Part shown: positions 32,124 to 43,430 of the stretch, in pieces
Layout: each line of letters begins with the position of its first letter
Numbering within the stretch: the first letter of the stretch is position 1
Origin: Fusarium oxysporum f. sp. lycopersici 4287
Lineage: Eukaryota; Ascomycota; Sordariomycetes; Hypocreales; Nectriaceae
Length of the DNA: 64,000 nt
NCBI RefSeq assembly: GCF_000149955.1
Contig: NC_031000.1
Coordinates: 62,001-126,000, forward strand
Reading direction: 5' to 3'
Made by a program: the position numbers and the translations under genes
The notes under the pieces: model-generated
Databases searched by the model: none
What the model was told of the DNA's origin: nothing
Seen by the model: the letters and a program-made list of their open reading frames with translations, nothing else

Positions 32124-32920
32124 ATGTCAGGCTCAAATACCGACAAGGTACAGGAGAACCTCAAGAAGTTTTCCGCGGAGAACATCGATGCTCACATCCA
32201 GGCATCTACGTTTACTGATGACATCCAAAATGTAACATTATACTTTCAAGACCCTAATACCTGGCAATTTGTTAATACTTGCAGGCTATTCGTCAACATA
32301 TCCAAACCGAGTACAAGGCCTGGTTCTTCTTCCGCAAGCTTGGAGCTGACTGCTTGCGCTCCAATGTGTCACTGCACGGCTTTGCAGCGTAAGTGTATAC
32401 GTGCCGCTGGTAGTTTTATATAGTCGTGACTAATGTCAATTACAGGCTTTGGAAGCGCTCCGCCCAAGAGGCCTTTGCTGATGCAACCTGGCTAGAGTCG
32501 TACCTCGTCCAGCGTGGTGGCCGAGCCAAGCCAAGTGACATCCCTGCGCCCGATATAGAGTGGCCCGATGACCCTGTCGATCCCGTCCAGCCCGTCTACG
32601 CAGCCCTGCAGACTGAGAAGGAAATTCTCGAAGATCTTCACCGTCTATGTGCCGCTGCAGAGAAGGCCGGTGACAACGCACTGGAAGATGTTATTGAGAG
32701 TCGCTTCTTGCGCAAGGAGACGCGCCATGTAAAGGATATGGGCGACTTGCTGCAGCAGTGTGTCCGTATCAGCAAGCAGGCTGGTCACGGCTTGTATCAT
32801 CTTGACAAGGAGCTTCGTGCTAACAACGGAGTTGTGCCTTGGGCAAGCTTCAACGACCCTGACAAGTCTGACGAACTACTTCGAGGTGTTGTTAAGGACC
32901 TTTACAAAGCTGCGGTCTAG
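32124..32920 (+). CDS. Ferritin-like protein, three exons
   Basis: Exons 32124-32231, 32285-32388 and 32446-32920 give 228 aa. Introns are GTAACA...TTGCAG (53 bp) and GTAAGT...GACTAAT...TACAG (57 bp), both with consistent phase. The product shows a ferritin four-helix pattern: EYKAWFFFRKLGADCLRSN (helix A), WKRSAQEAFADATWLESYLVQRGG (helix B and turn), PVYAALQTEKEILEDLHRL (helix C), and RFLRKETRHVKDMGDLLQQ (helix D). Ferritins oxidise Fe(II) and store iron. By my alignment with animal H ferritin the helix A and C glutamates are kept, but the Tyr34, His65 and Gln141 positions appear to be Phe, Asp and Thr. It has no clear signal peptide. Iron-storage activity is therefore uncertain. Confidence 0.78.
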
Positions 32921-33219
32921 GGAAAAGCTAGAGTCAAGGATATAAAACGGATGAAGGGGAGCTTTCCGGTTATGTACACTAGTAAACGTTTTAAATGTCA
33001 ACTCGCACTACTAGATTACTCATCCACTATCCTGAGCAGTTGCTGCTTAAAAGTGAACTGGCATCGAGCTGGCGGTAAGAATAAGCGTCTGTCTCACTTC
33101 TCGTCCGGTGATATTTAATAAAGTCCGAGTTAATCTACGCATAAGTACGTCCAACAAATAACAGACTGGGCTAAAGGCCTTTTGATTCCTTATTGTATTT
33201 AGTCTCTAGGTAGTTGAGG
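32921..33219. other. 3' flank of the ferritin-like gene
   Basis: No gene is recognised; probable 3' untranslated region then AT-rich DNA. Confidence 0.5.
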
Positions 33220-33975
33220 AAGCTGGTTAATTGGGCAGTATTACGGCAATCATTATCGGAAAGAACTCCAAAAACTAGCTAGTTTGACCGATTCTGCGCC
33301 GGCTGATAAACTACTTTATTTGGGCGTATGCGAAAGCTAGGGAGGCGGGCATGAGGAAGGAGATTATCTTATCTGGCTGGAGATTTACTGGAAATTAGTC
33401 TATTAACCGTCATAAAGCTCTAATATTTCTGCAAATTCAATGGGATAAAGTAAAACTGCTTAAATAGTTCTAGATACTGAGCCCTCCTTCACTGCACTTA
33501 GATGATATGCCGAAACAAGCCGGCAAGTGAGGAATATGGATAAACACTGAAGTCAACCGATTAGGCGGAAGTACAGGAAGATCATAAAGGGTTAGAAGCT
33601 TTAGATATGAATGTGGCCGTTTAGAATGTGCGGATTGCTGGCTTCGAAGACCAGATGGTGTAGGTGCGGCGAGGAAAGAAAAGAAAGGCATAAATAGAGG
33701 TGGATGTGTATGAAGAGGCTGAGATGGTGATTGAGATTGGTGTTGGGTTAGAGGACGAAAGTGATGACTTTAGGGTCGTAATAAAGCACTACCAGAGCAC
33801 ATGGAGCTGTTGGGAGTAAAATTCAAGCAATACTATATAGAAAATCCAAGCAGCTTCATTTTTAATAGACAAGGTGGTTAGTTCCTGCGTGCATCAAATA
33901 TTAGACTTTGTATGGGGCGATGATTTTTTGTGCTATGCTTTTTCAGTGGTGTGATTCTTGAAGCGGTGGGGATGC
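33220..33975 (+). mobile_element. 3' relic of pogo family A
   Basis: On the plus strand, ATCGGAAAGAACTCC, then GCGAAAGCTAGGGAGGCGGG and the end block TTGTATGGGGCGATGA match the minus strand of copy A from about 1480 to its TIR. The right TIR ends GGTGGGGATGC followed by TA at 33976-33977. The 5' part and left TIR are gone. Frames are destroyed by stops, and many differences are transitions. Confidence 0.8.
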
Positions 33976-33977
33976 TA

Positions 33978-34588
33978 AGGTGTGGTTGTTAGGTCAATTA
34001 CTCCAGAGGGAGGGACTTATAATTATTAATTTGTTTTCTCTCCTTTTTTCTCGTCCTTTTCTTTTGATATTTGGGCCAAGAGTAAAGCTTTCTCAGTGGG
34101 CAGTCATGAGTACAGATTACACGACGTCATGATTTACCTTCCATTGATTGATGTAATTGATAGCGGGTCTTAATGTCCAGCCAGATATAACAGACAATTT
34201 TCATGTACTACCGAATCTTCGAAGCCTCACAAAACAACATTGGGGTCTTGTCTAAAGATCTTGGGTCACTATTCTTGCGATGGCTTAACCGGAAACATAC
34301 ATCATTTGCTAGTTCTATGGTATTTCCAACGCTGCAGATTTGAAATGTCTTCACCCAGCCTGGGACGCGAACAACCATGGGGCATATACCTCCCATTATT
34401 ATAAGAGCTTTAGCTGGCACCAAACCTGCCGAGGCTTTCGAAGCGTATAATGAACACATCCTCATAATACAGAGAATAGTAAAAGGTGAATGGGAAAAAA
34501 GAGGAATGCTGTATAATTTGCCTTCAAACTAAGAATGCAAATTACTTTCCTTCATGCTGGATATCCGATAACCATAACCCCCCAAATC
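33978..34588. other. No gene recognised
   Basis: AT-rich; only frames below 90 codons, none recognised. Confidence 0.5.
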
Positions 34589-36565
34589 CTATCGTGCATT
34601 CGCATAGCTCTGTTTATGGCCTGACAGCAAACCCTCTCTTGCAGCAATTGGCCCATCGTAACCCGCTGGACAAGCCCCGGTCTCCATGTGGTTCTTAGCG
34701 TCCCCCATGTATGGTGCTGGACTCGCCGTAGGTTGCTGCATTGGAATGGAAGTCGGATTGTATAAAGTGACCATCTTGCCATCCACTGCCAGAAACTTCT
34801 TCTTCTGGCCTCCAGACTGTAGTGCTACATCAGGCGTGCGTAGCATATATCCAGGCTTGGTCTTCCTTGGCTCTGATGTTGTGTTGATCAAGTTTGCCAT
34901 GAGAGAGCTGGCCCAGTGCGCATCTGCAAAGATCAGGAGGCCCAGCCAGAGAACGATGGCGAGTAGTAGGGCCAGACAGCTCAGAACAACTTGGAGGCGA
35001 GACATAGCCACCGTAAGCTTGTCAACAGTGATGTGCACAAGAGACGGATCGATGCTGACAGTATATGCTCTTGCGACGAGAAGAGATTCGAGAGTCTCAG
35101 AATTATTCCTAATCCATGTCAAAACATCGTTGTTAAGCGATTGCGCACTGATATTGGACCGTCCATTGCCAAGGCCGTAAGCAACCATAACAGCTGCTGT
35201 GTCAACTTGACCAAAGAATCCAGGTTTGCCCCTGGCAGGTCTGGATCCAGCACAATCAGTGCGAGTGACCTTTCCACCAAAAGCCTCATTCTGGAAGTTC
35301 GATCTCTCACATTTCTCAAAAGGCTTTGGTGCGTCAGAAAGGGTCTCGGATCTGATGAGGGTGATATTCGTGGTGGTGATACTGATGAGAGAGTACATAG
35401 TCGTCCCATTAGACTCTGCAGTATAAAATCCCCAGTTACTTTGCAATGCAGACTTATTGCCATTGTCGGCTGTATTGGCGCCGAATTGATAGCTTACCTT
35501 TCGGTCTTGTGCATTCATCATACTGTCCACAATCCGACCGGCAAGCGGGTTCTTTCTTTCAGTCTCATTGGCACTCCAGGTTCGTTGAACAAGATCGGTA
35601 ACTTCTTCCCTGGCAAAAGGTGTCCCAACAGTTGTCAACATGGTGGCTTTGAAAGTGGACTGGCTGAAAGTATGGCGTCTCTTCTCTTTGGTAATGGTAA
35701 AGACTTGGTTCATGAGAGCTGAGCCACCACCTCCACCCAGAGAGAACCAGATGTTGTCCTCTCTGTTGGGCGACATGTATCTCGAGTCGAAAACTGTATC
35801 CGTTGTATTGTTCCAGTGAATCTCGGGTTTACCGGCTACAGTTGCGATGAGGCTGGTGGAGAAGACATTATTAAATGTGCAATTCCAGGCGGCAGATCCG
35901 TTATCAAAGATCCAGCAAGGCTCGAAAGTTTCGCCGTCAAGGGCGGAGTTAGGAGGTACCATGGACCCAGTATCTGGAGATACAGATAAGCCATCACTAT
36001 CAAGCCAGATGCGCGCACCAACCCCTCTCTCTCTTGCAGGCGCCACGATCTCTGGCAGGTCGTTATTGGTCACTTGGCCAGTGAGTGTGTAGTTGAGGCC
36101 TGGGACGAACAGGTCAGCGCCAATAATTTGTGGAATCTTCTTTTCCACATCTTGCAGTTGGCCGGAGTCGAGAGAGAGCTGGATAATATAGCTAGGATTC
36201 TCGTTTCGCTGGTCTTGGTAATCGGCGATTGTCACATTCGATGCTCGGAAGATATAACCCGGGGAATCCAGCGCCCAGAGCAGTGTACCATAAAGTCCCA
36301 AGACGATGTTGAGAAGACTAAAGGCAAGTACAACCAATCCTGCACGCGATAGACCTCGAGATGTAATGTAGAGAGTTCGTTGAATGTAATCTTCAGTGAA
36401 CATAAGGTATGATGTGAATTGATTTGATCGGGCAGCAATTAAGGAGAAGAGCTTGAAGATAAAAATACCCATAAGCAACTCGGCGCATTTGAAGATAATT
36501 GATTTGACCGCATTATGATACAAGGGTATCGACGATTTGATGAACGATGAAGTTGATTCGATCAT
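34589..36565 (-). CDS. Hypothetical membrane protein with large glycosylated ectodomain
   Basis: A single 658-aa frame without introns. Hydrophobic segments lie at about residues 23-44 (FKCAELLMGIFIFKLFSLI), 75-98 (GLVVLAFSLLNIVLGLYGTL) and 540-565 (VVLSCLALLLAIVLWLGLLIFA). Between the last two lies an ectodomain of about 440 residues with many N-x-S/T sites (NVT, NYT, NGS, NCT, NNT, NET, NKS, NGT, NIT) and several cysteines. The C-terminal tail of about 90 residues is polar and probably cytoplasmic. The layout is common for uncharacterised Eurotiomycete surface proteins. I cannot name a family or function. Start chosen as the first ATG, which precedes the first hydrophobic segment. Confidence 0.75.
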   Translation of the reverse strand: MIESTSSFIKSSIPLYHNAVKSIIFKCAELLMGIFIFKLFSLIAARSNQFTSYLMFTEDYIQRTLYITSRGLSRAGLVVLAFSLLNIVLGLYGTLLWALDSPGYIFRASNVTIADYQDQRNENPSYIIQLSLDSGQLQDVEKKIPQIIGADLFVPGLNYTLTGQVTNNDLPEIVAPARERGVGARIWLDSDGLSVSPDTGSMVPPNSALDGETFEPCWIFDNGSAAWNCTFNNVFSTSLIATVAGKPEIHWNNTTDTVFDSRYMSPNREDNIWFSLGGGGGSALMNQVFTITKEKRRHTFSQSTFKATMLTTVGTPFAREEVTDLVQRTWSANETERKNPLAGRIVDSMMNAQDRKVSYQFGANTADNGNKSALQSNWGFYTAESNGTTMYSLISITTTNITLIRSETLSDAPKPFEKCERSNFQNEAFGGKVTRTDCAGSRPARGKPGFFGQVDTAAVMVAYGLGNGRSNISAQSLNNDVLTWIRNNSETLESLLVARAYTVSIDPSLVHITVDKLTVAMSRLQVVLSCLALLLAIVLWLGLLIFADAHWASSLMANLINTTSEPRKTKPGYMLRTPDVALQSGGQKKKFLAVDGKMVTLYNPTSIPMQQPTASPAPYMGDAKNHMETGACPAGYDGPIAAREGLLSGHKQSYANAR

Positions 36566-37765
36566 CTTGCGGGAGAGGCTTGGAAGGCTAAGGCTTATGC
36601 TTAACTGAACTGAGTTTACAATCTGGAAACAGGAAGAAAGTGAAGGAGGGGAATGACCTCTTGGCTCAACCTGCCCTGCAGACTAGAATTCCGTCCTTTC
36701 CGCCACTTCGCCGCTTAGTTGCAGTAAATATCTTCGCGATATCCTTATACAAGCTGGTATTTCCCTCGGTGTAAATGGATATCTTGACGCCACTTAACAG
36801 GCGATTACTAAAATAGTGTTCCATAATTGGTGGGCATCTGAAGTAATGCTAATCATTTCCGCATCAGGCTAGCATTGGCTTTCAGCTGAGAGTTGAAAAT
36901 CAATAGTGTCTGGCAACACAGGGGGAAGAGCCAGGGGTACTCTTAGTCTAGACTCGCCGAATAACGCTAGTGAAGCCCACGCACCTCCATTCAAGTCTTT
37001 ATTCACGCTTAGGTCGCGTAAAACTTGAGAAAACAGAAGGACGTATTATTAGGGGCTGACTTTGGGCCCAAAACGAAAAGATTCCAATACTCGTAGAGAA
37101 CCATAAGCGTGATGGTAAGGGCCTCAGAGAGTGCCCAGAGCGATGGTCATGTGGAGTTTGTATATGTGTTTCGGGATTATCTGCGGGGGATTTGGAGAGG
37201 GCCTAAGCACGCCGTCTGTTCTGGCTTTACACTATGATTAGATATGCAGTTGCGTTGCTGCACCCCCAGGAAATATGCCAAGGTGTCAGTGACGAGAAAG
37301 GCAATTAATTGAGGGCTTCTGTGAGGCTCTTCTGTAAGGCTGAGGATGTTATTCTCGTTGTCAGGTATATCAGTGGCGCATATCATGGTAATCGCAGTGA
37401 AACTGTCGTTAATTGCAAGCGATGGATGGCATTCCAAATTCATGCGAAGAGAGGGTGGTTTCTTGCCCTATACTTCCAAGTTCCCCGCCACGTCAGACAA
37501 GTCAGCATATCCAGTAAGAGGCCATCATTCACTAGGAAGCTCATTTCTGCTGCACATAACTTACAACCAACAGCCACACTGGTCAATAGGGGCACAGCCA
37601 ATAGAGCTCATAAGCTCATTGTATCAGCACAGATGATGGTCCTGCTGACAGCCAAGACCAGCACCTCAGTCTAACAGTTTCTCTGTTGCGTGAGAGTTAT
37701 GAAACAAGGACAGCCTACTCATATCATCAACTCAATCGTTCCAAACTCTGGTGGTGTTGAGCTTA
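36566..37765. other. No gene recognised
   Basis: Promoter side of the membrane protein and unassigned sequence. Frames such as plus 37309-37674 (121 codons) carry no domain I know. Confidence 0.5.
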
Positions 37766-37960
37766 TGTTGGAAAATCCGGAAATCCCCCTTCCCTTCAGG
37801 ATTCAGACTGTTGGTCTGAAAGCCCTAGGTTTAGAGTTCAAGCCCTAAATGAAATCATCTAGAGATACGAACCCGAGAAGAACTCTGAAATCAATAATTA
37901 CCAATCAAGTTTAGTAAATATACATGTTCCACTCAGCAATACTGCGCAATATAAACAACA
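37766..37960. repeat. LTR copy 2 (same family as 1807-2000)
   Basis: 195 bp, TGTTGG...AACAACA, about 85 percent identical by eye to copy 1. The left flank GCTTA is not repeated on the right (CCAAC), so this is not a clean solo LTR. It may be the 5' LTR of a truncated element: the following CCAACAAAAAGAA then ATGGACCCATGG could be leader and a start codon (19 codons before a stop). Confidence 0.75.
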
Positions 37961-39125
37961 CCAACAAAAAGAAATGGACCCATGGGAGGCTGTAAAAGGC
38001 ATGGTTCCTAGTATCGCTCCACTCATGTAAGGCTCAGGACGATCTTTTATCTAAACCGATACCTCCTTCTCCCCGGCAAAAACAGTTACAAAAAGCATCA
38101 GACCCAAAGATGCGTCGCTAGGAACAAGTTGACAAACGCTAGAAGTGCTTCCGATTTACCCACTGAATCCTAGGTATCCATAGTATAGTAAAGCATATCT
38201 AGAGAAGGCCTACATCAACTGTCTGAAAATCAGGTATTAGTAAACATCGAGATTGTGTATTGTTAGGGGATTGCGGTATAAGCGAGGTATGTCTCGAGTA
38301 CCCAGCAAATATCCACGGGAAAGTGGCCTAGGATGATTTATGCATGGCAGAGGATTTTGAGAATCTCTGCACCGTAGTCGACAAGTGGTCAACCCTTGTG
38401 CACGAAGTGTGAGCCTCACAGCCGATGTGCTTCTTCAGGTTTCGGGCCGATCGGACTTGCTTCGAGTTGACGCTCCCTTTCCAGTTTGTCATAGTGCAGG
38501 CCGCATGCATTGCTCAGTGTCCTCACTCCACCAGGTCCACAGCGCCATTCAGGCGTGTTAATTCGGCTGCAGCTGTGGCATCTACCAGGGCGGGCCGCAC
38601 GCTATCAAGATGTGAGTTTTGCGTTTTCCCCTCTTATAACTAAACTTGCAGCTTGTCGCTTCTTAAGTTCCGTCATACAAAATGACAGTTGCATAGCATG
38701 TCCATAAATGGGTACATGGTGCTCCTCGTTGTAAAACTAATTCAGCTACAAGTATCTGGTGATCCATTTACCAGCTTTTACATGCATTTCAGCTTTTCTC
38801 AGTACGAACAGACTTTCAAAAGCCGATATTCGCTATAATTACACAGTCATGATCGATAACTCATTGGCAGCCAGTGATGAGTTCGTGTGTAATTGTCATG
38901 TTGTTGTTAGATGCGCTGACAACCAGGAAGATAAACGCACATACGAACCTCCTCGTCACCAAGACAGACACTAAGCAGGTTTTCTTTGTCTTCAAGCTCA
39001 ATATACATGGTCACGTTACCCATATAGATCAAATGCAACATGGTAACACAATTCAGCATTTTGCTAGACACACAACGTTCTCATCATCACTTCCCGCATA
39101 GATATAAAGAAGAACATATCTTTAT
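37961..39125. other. No gene recognised
   Basis: Possible internal LTR-element debris at the left, then short frames on both strands with no recognisable domain. Confidence 0.5.
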
Positions 39126-39722
39126 CTACCCCATAACCTTAAACCTAGGTCCAGTCACTCCGATATCCCAGCGAACCTGCACCCGATCGCCGACACCTAC
39201 ATATTCTACCCCAATGAGTTGCCCAGCTGGGCAGGGGATCTTGGGCCACCCTTGGTACGACTGTTCCCATGTAGCATTACCAGGCTTAGGGGCTCTGATA
39301 CGACCGACATGGTTGTCTCTACTCTTCGTGGATGCCCAATTAGCAGCGTCTGCAGCCGAGAAAGCTCGAGGTCCCGTTGGGGGATCTGAGTAGGTGAAGA
39401 CGTCCAGAGTCTTTGTTCCAGTGGACACATCTCGGTCCCAGAGCTCAAATAGAAGCTCGCAGGTCTTGCCGCGAGTGCTTTCGTCGAACTCAAAGGTCAC
39501 AATTGTGGTCGTCTCGGCAGCGGCCTTGCCGTTCTTGACGATTAGAAGCTGATCCTGTGGATCCCAGATGATTTTGCCACTTTGGACCCAGTATCGGTAG
39601 GTTCCAGCTGGGTAGAGAATGGTGTCAACCGCGCGTGCATCAATCTCATGCGTATCGACAGTAGGTGCAGCGAAGGAAACAGCTGCAGCTGATGCAAGGA
39701 GGGCGAAGAACTTCATTGTCAT
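39126..39722 (-). CDS. Secreted But2 C-terminal-like protein
   Basis: 198 aa, no intron. It starts MTMKFFALLASAAAVSFAAP, a clear signal peptide; the second Met (39716) may be the true start. The mature part contains TFEFDESTRGKTCELLFELWD, which fits the F-F-GK-C-L-F signature of the But2 C-terminal domain family (named after the yeast ubiquitin-like interactor Uba3-binding protein but2, mostly secreted in filamentous fungi). Cysteines at the GKTC and IPCPAG positions could form a disulphide. Function in fungi is unknown; secreted or cell-wall localisation is inferred. It stands alone, divergent from mobile DNA to its right. Confidence 0.7.
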   Translation of the reverse strand: MTMKFFALLASAAAVSFAAPTVDTHEIDARAVDTILYPAGTYRYWVQSGKIIWDPQDQLLIVKNGKAAAETTTIVTFEFDESTRGKTCELLFELWDRDVSTGTKTLDVFTYSDPPTGPRAFSAADAANWASTKSRDNHVGRIRAPKPGNATWEQSYQGWPKIPCPAGQLIGVEYVGVGDRVQVRWDIGVTGPRFKVMG

Positions 39723-40395
39723 ACAGCAGTGTAGATTCAGGATTTAGAGAACTTTCTAATTGATTGAATTGGCTCTCAGAGCAAATAAACGCAAGATCCG
39801 GAGATGAAGAGAATAGGATACGGAGGTTAGCTTTCATCCTTCTTATACCTCACTCACGACATGCTTGTGAAGGTGTGATGATGTCACACCCTCGTAACTA
39901 GACCTAGCTAACAAAATGGGAACCTCGTATAAACCGTTGTTCTTGACTGGCCGAAGATAAGGTCAAGTGCAATTTTCCTGTTCTTGGCTGAGCGTATGCT
40001 TGTTTATTGACGGTGGGAGAGATTACCCAAAAGGGTACCCTACGACGATCATGAAGATCAATCGCCCGAGTTGAAACTCTAGCAGCTTATTTCGACTACT
40101 TGCTCCTCGTGAATGACCTCGTGGTCTGATGAATGTCATACTTGGAGGGTCAGAAATTACGCATGGATGGGTCAGCTTGCCCTATCGGAGAAGTATGAGG
40201 TACTCGTGAATCGAGGAGCTGCCTTGGAAATAAGTTACAAAGTCCTCGGCAGATGTCGACTGTCGGGTCATCTTGTCTACGGTACCCTGACCATGACTGA
40301 ATGTTACTATTTTTAAAAACGATCTGAGTGGTTTTCTTGGAGCGCCAAGAACAATCTTACCCTACACCTTGCTGTGTTTTAGTAAGACGGGATAA
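39723..40395. other. No gene recognised; promoter side of But2-like gene
   Basis: Nothing supported beyond short frames. The LINE fragment begins at its right edge. Confidence 0.5.
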
Positions 40396-41813
40396 TTTCT
40401 GAGAGCTATACTTCCCGTTTGGAAGACAACACCTATTGCTGCTCTCCACCGAGAAAGTGGGATACCGCCAGTCGCACAACTCCTCGAAGCGCGGCGACTC
40501 CGATTCTCTGCGCGACTCAAATCGCTTGACGAGGCTCACCCTCTGGCGAGTCGAACGCGCCCGCCCAGCCAACCTGCTTACCACGACCTCATCAAACGAA
40601 GATATCAAGCACAGACGGAAAGCAGCTTCCGAACACGTCTTCGACGTACAGATGAGCTCCTTGCGCCGTGCGCGCGACCGAAGCTCATCCAGCAATGCTT
40701 CAACCAAGAACAAATGCCACCGCTGCAGACAGCATCGAAGAAGGAAACAGCCGACGCTTTCCTCCATTGGGTGCAGTCACTCGACCCGCTCACCCTAGTC
40801 GTATACTCAGATGGCTCTCTGTCCTCTCAGGGTGCCACCAGCTACGGTTTCACTATTCACCAAGGCAACTTCCCCGTCCTCGGCGGATCAGGTCGCCTTG
40901 GACCTGCAGAGGTCTTTGATGCCGAAGCTAAAGGAGCACTGGAAGGCCTTAGAGCCGCCTTAACCCTGCAAGATTCAGCAATACAAGACATCATAGTCTG
41001 CCTAGACAACCTCGCGGCCGCCACGTGCCTGCGAGGCACACCGTCCGACTCCTCTCAGGACGTCTTTCTCGAGTTTCAGGCACTAGCGGCATCGCATGGA
41101 GCCACACAGGTACGCTGGGTGCCAGGGCACACTGACATCCCTGGCAACGAACAGGCCGATAAACTGGCCAAAGCAGGATCGTCAGCCCCCGAGCCTGAGG
41201 GAGCTCAGCCAACACTAGCATACTTGCGAAGGATCGCAAGGCAGAAACCGAAAGAAGCATTCGAGACGTGGTGGTCTACCTACGCCCCTAAGCAGTATAA
41301 GAGACTCAATCTCAAGGCGACTACAGGCTGCCCGCCGGAGCTCTCGCTCCCGCGCGCAGCCTTGCACCATCTGCTGGCAGCGAGATCCCTCCACGGGGAT
41401 TTCGCCGCATATCACGAGAGATTCGACCATAGCGATGCACGCTGGGTCTGCTCGTGCAACCGACGCAAAGCACCGGATCACATCTTCTATTGCAGAAAAG
41501 TACCGCCGCGTCATCGGATGAGGCTTGCACCCTCACCGAATGCAGCGGTCAATCTAGCAATAGGAAAAGACTTTACCAAATATATCGACCTGTCCAAGGA
41601 CAGCGCGTTCTTTAGAAAGATTTGCCCTCGTTATTAGGCGACCGCGACTGGAGAAGCACTCGCGACTCTCTTCCTTTCTTTATCTTCCACACATTTCTTT
41701 TGTTACCTTTTCTTCCTCTCTCGTATGCTCACGGCCAGACGAAGGGCGCCACCACGCCCTCCATCTGGCCGGGACCACCTTGAGGTAGTCTCGAGCTGCC
41801 GCACACACACAGA
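40396..41813 (+). pseudogene. LINE (Tad1/I-type) ORF2 3' fragment with RNase H
   Basis: Frame 1 is open from after a TAA at 40393 to 41637. It begins VWKTTPIAALHRESGIPPVA and LLEARRLRFSARL, the conserved segment after the reverse transcriptase of fungal LINEs. An RNase H domain follows with YSDGS (Asp codon 40810), FDAEAKGA, CLDN and GNEQADKLAK, all four catalytic positions. A C-terminal zinc-binding stretch CSCNRRKAPDHIFYC comes next. The reverse transcriptase and endonuclease are missing: a typical 5' truncation by incomplete reverse transcription. The 3' UTR to about 41813 has a GGCCAGACGAAGGGC hairpin and ends in a short CA repeat. Confidence 0.85.
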
Positions 41814-41833
41814 CTGATCTCAACTCTCCTGAT

Positions 41834-42160
41834 ATCAGGCCAAAAGCGGCTGCGATATGCCAGCTCCGCCTTGTCGTCCCGCTGACGGGTAACAGGCCCG
41901 ATAGGATGCGCCATTTGTGCCGATGATATGCTGGATAGAGTGCGGTCTACTGACGCGTTTGCAGAAATCGGATACCGAGCGGAAGACTAATTTCGCGTTG
42001 CGAATGACTAATCCTTTGTAGCCAATAGCATTTCTGTAAATAGCGTGTAGATAGATTCCGACTTCTCTAGCCCAGCACGTCCTGTGCCCCAGTAGGGGAC
42101 TTTCGGGGCCGATGGCCCCCCGGACGAAAAATATACATACATACATACATACATACAGAC
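41834..42160 (+). repeat. Retroposon-like module, copy 2, with (CATA)n tail
   Basis: It contains CGCTGACGGG, TTTGTGCCGATGATATGCTGGA, then AGCCCAGCACGTCCTGTGCC, the palindrome GGGGCCGATGGCCCCCCGG and (CATA)n at 42135-42156. Order and tail match copies 1 and 3. It lies directly after the LINE 3' end, so it might be mobilised by such an element. Confidence 0.7.
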
Positions 42161-43059
42161 GGGATAATTTCACCTCTTTTCTGTAAACACCTTTTCTTAG
42201 CACCCGCTGTTAGCGCGCTGCTAGGGCAGAAAGTTTTTGCAGGCCAAAATGACAGCAAAGACAGCTGTGGGGCTAACGGGGCCTTAACAGCTGCCTGAAG
42301 AAAGGGATTCGGAGAGTTGACCTTTCTTCGCGACACTTGTTCCAAACGACGCTGAGCTTCGCGAGCTCTTGACATCGCTCTCGGGCGCTATTTCCTACGC
42401 GGTATTTGCGGCTTCTTCTTACCTCGATATTCCGGGCTCTCCACCCCTCGACTTCCCATATAACCGACCCCTACAGCCCTGGCTACCTAGACGATATTCG
42501 CGGCATCTTACTGCTTAACATTGAGGATCGTCGTACTCTCACCCTCAACCTCACCTACGGCTTTACGATGCCTCGACCGACCTCTGTAGCTTTTACTGCC
42601 CGAACACCACCTACAGCAGCTAGCTGCTCGACTTCTTAGGCCCTCTGGTATCCCCTTATCTCGGTACACGGGCCCTAAATGGCTAGTTGCCCTTTCTGTA
42701 GCTCGAAAGCTGCAGAACCGATCTCTGTAGTCGTGTATTGCCCGGGGAACCTCTTTTTCTCTGCAGCCTCGGCTGCCGCCCAAAACACTATCGGGCTTCA
42801 ATGATTTATGTCACTAGCTGAGACTGCTAAATAAAACTGTTGGGTCAAAATGGTATAGAGCTTACCTAGAGATCATAGAAAGAAACGATTATCTCATCTA
42901 TAAAGCAGCATTCTAGCCGCCTCAGGTTTTTCTCCTACGAGAGTTTTCTCCAAGGATATACGGTTTTAGGTTATAGCTACTAGCAATCTGAGATATAGAC
43001 TTCCTACCTTAGGGAATGGAAAGCTACTTGATCTATCGATACAAGAGAATCCTAGGCTA
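42161..43059. other. Unassigned repeat-like DNA
   Basis: The minus frame 42375-42170 (MSRAREAQRRLEQVSRRKV) resembles a basic transposase C-terminus and 42801-42508 may be related, but no catalytic block is visible. 42840-43059 is AT-rich and may be an upstream part of module copy 3. Confidence 0.4.
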
Positions 43060-43430
43060 GAGATGGATCTATTCCCGCTGATGGAATGGCCGTTTGGAAG
43101 TAAAGCACCATTATGCCTATAATATGCTGAATAAACTAGATAGAATAGCAGTTATATAGAAATTTACCTGAACTACCTGCTTTGATGTCTAATATGATAT
43201 GTTTGAAACTACCGTAGGGCTGGCTATGAGTAGGAAAGTGCCACTTAGGGGAAAGGGTCTGTGAAGCTCTCCATTGATGCGAGTAGATGTTGCAGGTGTT
43301 CGAGGTGGAGTTGGATACGACAGCAATTGTAGATAGTTTAGCTCGGCACGTCCTATGCTCCCTTGGGAGGCTTTTCGGGGCCGATGGCCTAGACCGAAAC
43401 TATATACATATAAACATACATACACACATG
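43060..43430 (+). repeat. Retroposon-like module, copy 3
   Basis: It shares CCGCTGATGG, ATATGCTGAATAAACTAGATAGAA, ATTGTAGATAGTTTAGCTC, the CGGGGCCGATGGCC palindrome and a decayed ACATAC tail with copy 1 in the same order. It is the most mutated of the three. Confidence 0.65.
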
